Shown: positions 56,263-64,000 of the stretch, one piece after another
Layout: every line of letters starts with the position of its first letter
How positions within the stretch are numbered: position 1 is the stretch's first letter
Assembly: GCA_039566865.1 (NCBI GenBank)
Contig: CM076956.1
Span: forward strand, 14,643,511-14,707,510
Direction of reading: 5' to 3'
DNA: 64,000 nucleotides
From: Aurelia coerulea
Taxonomy: Eukaryota; Cnidaria; Scyphozoa; Semaeostomeae; Ulmaridae
The notes under the pieces: generated by a model
What the model saw: the letters and a program-made list of their open reading frames with translations, nothing else
What the model was told of the DNA's origin: nothing
Databases searched by the model: none
Translations under genes and position numbers: made by a program

Positions 56263-57559
56263 GTTGTTAGCGTTTTCAAAAGTATCCGTATATGCGTTTT
56301 CGGTGTTCACACTGCGTTTTTGCGTTTTCGAAAGTCTCCGTTTTCAAAAGTCTCCGTTTTCAGGGTGAACGCAGGTTGAAAACGGATACTTTTTTATCCG
56401 TTTTTGATTACAAAGTCCTTTGTAATCGAAGAAGGGGCTTCGATGTCAGTCAGAAAGAAAGTAACCCACTTCCGTCACGCTCGTTAAAGCAATTGATTAA
56501 CGTTTATCTCTGCTAATTGGGACTGAAATAAAGAAAGCGCACAGAAAGCGCACACAAGACAGAAGTTTCTCGCGATCCGATAGAAAAATTTGACGTCGGC
56601 ATATTTCATCTTAGACAGATTTGACACCATAAGATGGATAAATCACCAAGATGTTTACCCTGACGCAATAACGAATTTAACCAGAATTGGCACGTTCTTG
56701 ACTTCATTAGCAGCTTAATTATGTTAAAACAATCGTTTCCTAGAACGAACTCATCATTAGCCACTTACTGATAGTATTCATTATGCAAATAAGTCAACTT
56801 TAGAGGATGATGTAACCGGCGGCCTGCACAGAGGCTAGCATTCGCAGCGTCACCAAAGGTAGAGGGGCCCCCCTCTACTACAGCCACAGATGCAAACGTT
56901 GCAGGTGAAGTTGAGAGGAAAGGTGCAGAATCCCAGCAAACAATGGCGCCATTGACTAGGGGAAGGCACATGATCACACTGAACCAAAACATTTTCATGC
57001 ATACGATTCTGCACAGAGGTTATCTTCGTGACCGCTTGCCCCAAATTAGACGCCCGCGAATAGCAACAATTGAAACGTTCTGTAGGGTTCTGCATAAGTA
57101 ATTTTGCGTTATGGTAAATCTCACATGACATCTAATTTGAGACAGATGCACCAATAGTTACATGCGCGAACTAAACAAACTAGGGGTAATGACTTTTGAT
57201 TTTTTGCGTATCATCCTCGCTTGATATAAAGATCAAAATATTGCTTTTCAGGCGATTCTTATCCTTATACAAGGGGCTTGATTTTCCATTGAAGACGACT
57301 TTAGCAGCAACACTCAACTCTCTGACTGTTGCTAAAAACAGCATCAACGATCTTTTGGAGTTGTGAAGAAATCAATATTCAGATATTCTTATGCTTGCTT
57401 AGCTCAGGACAGACTTTGTAATCATCCAAAAGGATCTTATGTTCAAATAAATACGGAGCAGTGTGAACTTAGTTGACGGTCTATCTGAACACCTGAGTAC
57501 TTTCCATCATTTCAATTTCCTGATCACGATTGAAAATTGTTTACGATTATCCAAGTATG

Positions 57560-58960
57560 ATATAATACGAGTCAGTCATGTTCCAGGCCAGTCACTCTGT
57601 ACATATTCATTTTTTTTAGTAGGATATCACGATCTACCCGGTCGAAAGCCTTCATCAAGTCAATGAAAATTAGACCAGTGTATTTTGCTTTATCCATATT
57701 CAGGCACCAATCATTGGTGCTAGCCAAAAGGGCTGCGGCAACCGAATGTAACAGTCCAAAACCAGACTGATGCTAATCGAGTAATTAATTTGCAACCAGG
57801 TATGCATAAAACCGATTAAAAATTAGTTTCTCAAATTGCCTAGATATGAAAGGAAGAACTGATATTGGCCTATAGTTCGACTTGTCGTCCCTTGCGCAAC
57901 CCTTGAATATGGGTGCAATACGCGCTATTTTCCAGTCCTCCGGAAATTTTCCTGTGAACAACGATTGATATTGTAAAAATCACATAAGGACCCGCCGACA
58001 ACTGGCAAAGCAATCTTCAAATAAAAAAAGCTCGCAATGCTAAATTTTCTCGCTGAGCTTATTCCCAATGCTGCAGAAGTACTCATTGATCGATGATTAT
58101 GGCGGCGAGGAACTTTTTACGAAGATGAATAGACGATTACGCTACAGAAGGTGACGAGGAACTTTATACCAAGATGCATTGCGTTCTTTAATCGAATTCC
58201 TATCGAGTCATTAAGGATTCGTAATTAGAACGCAAAAGTTCCTCGTCAGTCGTCACCTTCTTTAGCGTAATCGTCTATTGCTTTCTTTTCTCTAACTGTT
58301 TGCCTGTCTATAGCAAGATTAGGCACAACTGCTATGTTCCACTTTTTGTTGATAACTTGGTTGATGGTTTTCCAAGTTTTCTTCAGGTCACCTTGAAATT
58401 GCGTGATTTCTCAGAGAAATATTCACGTGTTTAGTCATGCAAATCAACAGGCCAAATAACTTGAAATTTAAGTCATTTGACCTGTTACGAATTTGCTTGT
58501 AGGATTCCATCAACAATTTTGAGTTGCTTTCATAGCTTGAGTTTTCAATTTATCTCTCGTTTTAGCTAATTTGAAATAATCAGCATAAAGGCGTGTATCT
58601 GACATATGTCTATTTAGAGTAGGTGCATGCTTTTGTAGAATGGGCACAAAAATGTGGGTCCATTTGCTTACTGTATCATCAATGTCTAAACAGGCCCGTA
58701 GGAAGCGGGGGGGGGCAGGGGGGCTCAAGCCCCCCCAATAATTTTGAAAACAATAGTGCTACGTCACACAATTTAATTAGATGTATTGTTCTCTCTTGTT
58801 TTAAGAACAATTGCCCCCCCCAATCCGAAGCTTCTTCCTACGGCCCTGTGTCTAAAGCATTAGCTACAAGTGCCTCACAATCAACCTCAGAGGGATCTGA
58901 GAGGAAAGCCATTTTACTAAATTTCTTCAATTCCATGTAACTGCTGCAACAACAAGATGT
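57560..58960 (-). pseudogene. LINE fragment, degraded, antisense
   Basis: The plus text ATCTACCCGGTCGAAAGC reads on the minus strand as IDLMKAFDRVD, the RT motif A region. Further along, 58728-58510 reads TRLYADYFKLAKTRDKLK, a segment between endonuclease and RT in this class. A hAT MITE (58691-58848) splits the latter. Many stops. Confidence 0.65.
58691..58848. mobile_element. 158-bp hAT MITE with perfect 8-bp duplication
   Basis: The ends CAGGCCCGTAGGAAGC and inverted TTCTTCCTACGGCCCTG are flanked by TGTCTAAA at 58683-58690 and 58849-58856. G and C runs flank the core. Same family as 10577-10746. Confidence 0.93.
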
Positions 58961-59662
58961 TCGTACAAAAAACCAGTGCTTTCTTCCTAAGAAATAATCA
59001 GAATTTCTCACAGGCATATCTCGAAATTAATGTATCTACACCATAGGAATCAACAATTTCCACGAGAGAAATAATGTTTCAAAAATAGACTTTTGGAAAT
59101 CCTTAACCATTACAAAAATCAAAGAAATGAGGACTATGATAATCTACAGTACGTAGCCCAAATAGGCTTAATGCAATGAACCTTATTTTTCTCTTCATAT
59201 CATGGATTCTTATCCTACGTCTTGACAATCACCTCCAAACCACAAAGAAATCATTTTCCTTCCGGTCCCTGAGCCAGCCTGAATTTTCCTATAATTCATT
59301 TTCTTTGTTGCAAGTTCTAGAGGGTGACAAGAAAAACCACAAATTTCTCGAAATCAAAAAGATTTTGCCGCGTGACACTATATTCATTTTGAGTACTTGA
59401 AACGCGTAGCTTGTCTTCCATTAGACCCTCCGAAAAAGGGACTTACTTTATGACAGATAAGTTTGGAAACAATATTTTGAAAGCTGGAATGGACTCGATA
59501 AACTCGAATCAGGCCATATCAGGCATAATCTTTCAGGCCCCACGGCCTACCAAGTTGTAAGTTATGTTTCCTTTCACAATGTAATGTATAACAGGTGGGG
59601 GACATTTAGTATCTACTGTTACCAGTAATAATAATAAAAGAAAGATACAATACTATATGCCA

Positions 59663-59915
59663 CTATAGTTTACAAAGTTCTTCCGTGGATATTGCCGAAG
59701 CATCATTGGCATCAAGTTGATCTTCAATCGTCTCGGCAGTCTTTTGATTGTTCGTTTCCGGTAGATATAGCAACAGAATAGCACATATGAAGGATGAACC
59801 ACCCATTAATGAGAAAGGCAAAACAATATGAACCCCTTGCAATGATTTTGCCACCCACGGTGCAAGTGCCGAACCAATGCGTGCTGCAATCTGCAAGTAG
59901 CCCATCCCAGCACCT
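59663..59915 (-). CDS. SLC22-type transporter gene D, last exon
   Basis: The minus-strand exon starts after TTTCAG at 59916 and encodes RGAGMGYLQIAARIGSALA, a membrane segment, LPETNNQKTAET and ends TEELCKL stop. Length is 253 bp (gene C: 265, gene B: 292) with the same phase. It is closest to gene C in the IQDQL/IEDQL tail. The preceding exon would be expected within a few kb, but 60000-64000 is transposon sequence, so the rest lies beyond the window or is lost. Whether D is a working gene cannot be judged from one exon. Confidence 0.8.
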
Positions 59916-60008
59916 CTGAAAGTAAAATTAAGAAGCAAATTGACATTACAATATTTTGATGTTTCACACGGCCCCAACAGAGAAGAAACTACGTAAAATG
60001 ACGCCAGC

Positions 60009-60009
60009 G

Positions 60010-60040
<31 letters not shown>

Positions 60041-60041
60041 T
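60009..60041 (+). repeat. (ATC)n microsatellite
   Basis: About ten ATC units, 95 bp upstream of the gene D exon; translated on the minus strand they give a methionine run with no meaning. Confidence 0.95.
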
Positions 60042-60566
60042 AATTTATTTACAAAGTAGGCTGAAACAAAACCATAGCTAAAATTACAGCTAATTAAGGC
60101 CTACTTATTTACAAAATTTACAATCTAATCTAAAAATAATATGTATATGTATAATTACAGTAATTTCACTAACTATCCTGTCATGAACCCAACCTGTTGT
60201 CTGTAGATTCTTTCAAACAAGCGCCTCCTATTTTGATGGATACTTCATTGTCTTTTGCACCGAAAATCATTAAATGGCATTTATCCTCATTTAGCTTCAT
60301 GAGATTGTTCGGAAACCACTCAGTTAACTTAAGGGCATCATTTTCTAAAGATCTAGTCTAAAACACCACACAGGTGAACACAAATGAACACAGGTGAACA
60401 CAAATGAACACAGATGAACACAGGTGAACACAGATGAACACAGGTGAACACAGGTGAACACAGGTGAACACAGGTGAATGCAGGTGAATACAAGTGAATA
60501 CGGATGAACACCGGCCAAATTGAAGATACTAGTAAGAACAAAAATGAACACAAGTCACTGCTGAAT

Positions 60567-61187
60567 AGACTTGCCCCAAGTCTATTTCTTCCGTCCGTCT
60601 ACCGTTCCCTTTACGGTAGTTCCTGGATCCGCCATTCCCTGGATCCGCCATTCCAACATTCCGTCCAAAGAGCTCGAGAGATATCTGGGTGGAATGTTGG
60701 AATGGCGGATCCAGGAAATGGCGGATCCAGGCTCTACAGTAGAAACCCGCATAAAAGAACCTGTTTTTATAAGAACCTAGAGGCTGAAATTCAATCTTTA
60801 AAACCCCCTGAATAAGAACCCCTAAGAGGCTGAAACTGGGAAAGGTTCTTATATAATAGCTTTAATGTAAATTATTAAAATGACAAGAATTTTTAGAATT
60901 CTTCACATCCTGATCAGACTTCTTCATTGGTACAAAAGATTTGTTCTCAAGAATTCTCAAGAAATCTCAAGAATTCTTGGGCTGGAAAACAGCGTTAATG
61001 TGTGCAAGGCCTGCTCGTATACAAGAACCTTTTTAAGAACCATACAGGCTGGAATTTAGAATAGCAGCCATTTAATTAAGAACCAATTCAGGCTGCCCAG
61101 AAAAAACCTAGGTTCTTTTATGCGGGTTTCTACTGTACCGCAAAGAGAACAGTAGACGGATGGAAGAGATAGACTTGGGGCAAGTCT
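60567..61187. mobile_element. MULE-like MITE with 10-bp duplication
   Basis: The ends AGACTTGCCCCAAGTCTA and inverted GACTTGGGGCAAGTCT are flanked by ACTGCTGAAT at 60557-60566 and 61188-61197. It includes tandem GGATCCGCCATTCC units. It is the second copy of 4578-5060. Confidence 0.88.
60737..61135. mobile_element. TA-flanked MITE nested in the MULE-like MITE
   Basis: CAGTAGAAACCCGCATAAAA and its complement, with TA on both sides. GAACCT/AGGTTC motifs are scattered within. Mariner-type by its duplication. Confidence 0.85.
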
Positions 61188-61570
61188 ACTGCTGAATGAA
61201 TGAGTCCTCAGCAAATGGGCTCCAAGTATCTTCTTTCATTCACTATTCAAAAATCTTCATCGCAGTGGTGCAGCCAAGCTACAGGTGTACAAGTGGGGGT
61301 TGTATGGGGGTTTCAGAAACCGTAAAACTGCCAAAATATTTTAGAAAAACCGCAAAAGCGCCTTTTAATTCACCAAAAAATGTCATATCATCTCTCAACA
61401 TCATAACATCATAACATCATAACGTCATAACATCTCTGCATACCTCACCTCGATTCTATGTTGGCCTCGTTATCGTTTTTGCGACCCAAAAACTAATGAG
61501 AGTGCCTCAAATCCGCTGGTAAATGAAAATTAGTGGAATTTTCCACAAAATGATATTGTACTGGATAATA

Positions 61571-61736
61571 GACCTTTTAGCTATTCTAAAAAAGAGCCTG
61601 GATCGAGCGTAATATTCATACATTTTATACGCGAGGTTCGATCGAGTGGCATCAGAGCTATTGTGCACTTTCGAAATTTAAATAAAATGTTAGAAAAATC
61701 GTTCGATTCTGATTCTTTTGAGAATAGCTAAAGGTC
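61571..61736. mobile_element. TA-flanked MITE, GACCTTTTAGC family
   Basis: GACCTTTTAGCTATTCTAAA and inverted AGAATAGCTAAAGGTC within TA. Third copy in the window, inside the minisatellite-ended element. Confidence 0.85.
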
Positions 61737-63569
61737 TATTATTCATTGCATTATCTTCTTTTCATTGGAAGTAAGATCTCAACAGCGATTTCCCTTTTGT
61801 CTTTGACACAACTCAACCTCTGTTCGAATTCATGACATGAGATAAGACAGAAAGTTAATTATGAATCATAAAAAAAAGTTATTGTAAACTGTTCACGCAT
61901 CATCATTCAGATTGAAAAGCTGTCTCTCAACGTCCAATGGCTCATAAAATTGCATTGTTTGGAATCACATGCAGCAAAAAACATGGACCCCATACTTTCA
62001 TCTCATCATCTAATAGCGTTAACCGTACCGTAGAAGCTCTATTAAGCCCCCTCTCTACAAAGCCCCTTCTCCAATAAGCCCTCCCCTTTCAGACATTATG
62101 TCAAATAAGCCCCACTCTCTAGCCCCCTGCCCCACTTATATAAAATTCCAGAGACTACCAAAGATGTTTCCATCTATTTAGCTAAACAAATTTGCATGTT
62201 ACTTTTCATCTGGTTTGGGATAAATGATAAGCCCCCAGGGCCGGAGCTTTTTACAGTATACCATACAGCTTCTTGGCATGGAATAAGATACAGAACTTGC
62301 CCAAATTTCTGCGATTCGTCTGATCATCAATCTCGTTTTCTAAATTCATATGAATTATTACAATAATACATGTTAAATCTACATGTATTTATTCTAGTTA
62401 TTCATTCTTGACCTGTTCTTTTTCTGAAAGACTCGCAACTTGTGTTCTTTCTTGTTCTTAACAGTAGCTTCATTTTGGCCGGTGCTCATCCGTATTCACC
62501 TGTATTCACCTGTGTTCACCTGTGTTCATCTGTGTTCATCTGTGTTCATCTGTGTTCATCTGTGTTCACCTGTGTTCATCTGTGTTCATCTGTGTTCATC
62601 TGTGTTCATCTGTGTTCATCTGTGTTCATCTGTGTTCATCTGTGTGGTGTTTTAGACTAGATCTTTTCTAAATGCGCAATTACATTATCGATTTTTGGAC
62701 CATACGCATAAATCGTTGTATCGTCTGCATAGTTACATATTTCGGTCTCCTCCAGGAACAGGAACAAGTCATTCAGGTATATGTTTAACAAGAGGACAGA
62801 ACCTTGCGGTACACCTAGGGTGGTCTTTGTCCACGTGCTGAATGAACCATTGACCTTTACCCTTTGTTTCCTGTCGACGAGATAGCTATGGATGAACTGC
62901 AATGCAGATCTACTGAAACCGTATGCATTCAATTTTGCAATCAATAATTCGTGATTTAGACAATCAAAGGCTTTCGAAAGGTCCGTCAGGACGGCCCCTG
63001 CGACGCCTCCGCTGTCCAACGACTTTTTGCAGGTTTCAACTAAACGTAGAAGTGCATGCTGTGTACCATAGCCCTCTCGAAATCCACAGAGGAGTGGAGA
63101 CAAGAAACATTGGACAAAGGGCAGCATTTGATCTTGCATCAACCTTTCGTATATCTTTGATGCCGATGGCAAAACTGTAATAGGTCGGTAGTTTTTCTTC
63201 GAAAAGGCATCCTCTTTTTTGAAGAGTGAGCTTAAATCTCCAGCTTTCAATTCTTTGGGAAAAGTACCCTTAGATAAACCAGAGTTGAATAAATTTCGAA
63301 TGGCAACAGAAAATACATCAGAATTTTCCTTCAGGATTTTTGCAGGGATGCAATCAACTGGAGAGGCTTTACTCTGATTAAGTTGGTTGATTTTGACAGC
63401 AACCTCTTCCATAGTGACCTCTCTGAACTCAAAATTGTTGGAAAGCATAGCTTGCTCATTTATTTTGCAAATACTTGGATGAGCTTCATATTTCTTAATA
63501 GATTTGTCAATGGGATCTAGTATATCACTTGTTGGCAGCAAAAGTGAGTCATTTTCAGAGAGCATTCTG

Positions 63570-64000
63570 ACTTAGGAAACGTTGGGCAACACAAGCTTTT
63601 TGAAACGATAAATCAAGAGTTTGAAGCCTAAGGAAGAAAATGTCACGTATTGCCTTATTTCAGGATCTGTTGCAGGGAGCAGTAGACTCAATACATGTCG
63701 AAGTTTCGCTTGTTGAATGACTGATACCGCTACAACTACAACTGGAGCGACAATAACAACATCAGTTCAATGAGCTGAGATCAGCGTAAGTTGAGGGTCC
63801 TTATGGAGTGACGCTAGGGAGCTGGGGGACTTAAAGCTTGACTTTTTGCGCATGCCTGCGTTTGCGTGCGTAGTTTCTGCTCTGTCGATGGCCCCGTGTA
63901 AACAGTTCTCTTGACTGATGGGTCTATTATGTAAAAAATAAAGAAAATTGAAACGAAAAATGAAAAACCAAGAGAAAAGGGGGCAGTTTGTGTGATTTGT
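63570..64000. other. Right edge, nothing recognised
   Basis: Upstream part of the minus-strand LINE region, then unassigned sequence; CCCCGTGTAAACAG at 63892 resembles the CGTGTAAAC motif of the MITE at 49976. No SLC22 exon is visible. Confidence 0.4.

Larger units (their letters stand above)
53264..57468. mobile_element. Inverted-repeat element carrying a LINE
   Basis: GTTCACACTGCTCCGTATTC on the left returns inverted as TACGGAGCAGTGTGAAC at about 57446-57463. Subterminal TCCGTTTTC/GAAAACGGA motifs occur on both sides of the LINE (53280-53350, 56270-56400). No target duplication was resolved. The LINE at 54800-56262 probably inserted into a smaller element. Confidence 0.6.
60349..62664. mobile_element. 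Minisatellite-ended inverted-repeat element inside the LINE
   Basis: Both ends read AGATCTAGTCTAAAACACC inward, then CACACAG and an array of the 12-mer GTGAACACAGAT (60367-60500 and, inverted, 62490-62645). The target TTTCTAA (or TTTTCTAA) is repeated at 60341-60348 and 62664-62671. The core holds other MITEs and a few unrecognised frames, no transposase. Confidence 0.88.
60180..63565 (-). pseudogene. LINE split in two by a 2.3-kb insertion
   Basis: Minus strand part 1, 63565-62672: TMEEVAVKINQLN, NYRPITVLPSASKIYE, GFREGYGTQHALL, LTDLSKAFDCLNHELLIAKL, VPQGSV with a short deletion, CNYADDTTIY, VIAHLE. Part 2, 60348-60180: NDALKLTEWFPNNLMKLNED, KCHLMIFGAK, then a stop near 60195. Removing the insertion and one target copy joins HLE to NDALKL in frame. 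Same family as the LINE at 24543. The lost LGPLLF segment and the early stop show that it was already defective. Confidence 0.88.

Noticed and set aside
60361..60500. A CRISPR-like array of short repeats
   Set aside because: The units are contiguous 12-mers without spacers, in an animal genome and at transposon ends.
60345..60553. Frames with repeated FTCVHLCSPV pattern, also at 62440-62660, looking like a repeat protein
   Set aside because: They are frames of a 12-bp minisatellite, open in several frames because 12 is a multiple of three.

Overview
This is a gene-poor, transposon-rich stretch of an animal nuclear genome. Spliced multi-exon genes, non-LTR retrotransposons, tRNA-derived SINEs, a Penelope-like insertion and many short inverted-repeat DNA transposons point to a marine invertebrate. 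A cnidarian is plausible, but nothing in the window proves it. There is no bacterial, viral or organellar gene.

The host genes are four copies of one SLC22-type (organic ion transporter, major facilitator superfamily) gene in mirror-image order. Gene A (+, 3' exons at 925-3187, cut by the window start) and gene B (+, complete, eight exons, 14023-32299, 533 codons by my splicing) face gene C (-, complete, eight exons, 52728-38650, 515 codons) and gene D (-, last exon 59915-59663, the rest beyond the window). Exon sizes and intron phases match between copies, so the cluster arose by duplication. A resembles B most and C resembles D most. All four end in a GxGMGY...LPET exon.

Nearly everything else is mobile DNA, often nested two or three deep. 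The most notable element is a 5266-bp RAG1/Transib-type transposon at 6505-11770. It has CACAGTG/CACTGTG termini, a 5-bp CACAG target duplication, about 540 bp of near-identical inverted repeats, and a broken transposase that still shows the DDE residues and the CxxC/HxxxxH zinc ligands of the RAG1 core. Its two ends differ by exactly 10 bp in the gap between heptamer and an A-rich block (23 versus 13 bp), which recalls the 23/12 spacers of V(D)J signals. A 1.26-kb hAT-like element sits inside it, and a 170-bp hAT MITE sits inside that.

Other regions: 1-780, 3' end of a LINE with a zinc finger and restriction-like endonuclease; 3.5-6.4 kb, a MITE cluster; 14.4-16.8 kb, a composite element in intron 1 of gene B; 24.2-27.1 kb, a LINE split by a Penelope-like insertion with hammerhead-like repeats; 35-36.6 kb, a satellite array split by nested elements; 46-53 kb, MITEs and LINE remains in and around intron 1 of gene C; 53.3-57.5 kb, an inverted-repeat element carrying a nearly intact reverse transcriptase; 60.3-62.7 kb, a minisatellite-ended element that splits a LINE and itself holds nested MITEs. 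Coordinates of repeat edges were read by eye and may be off by a few bases.
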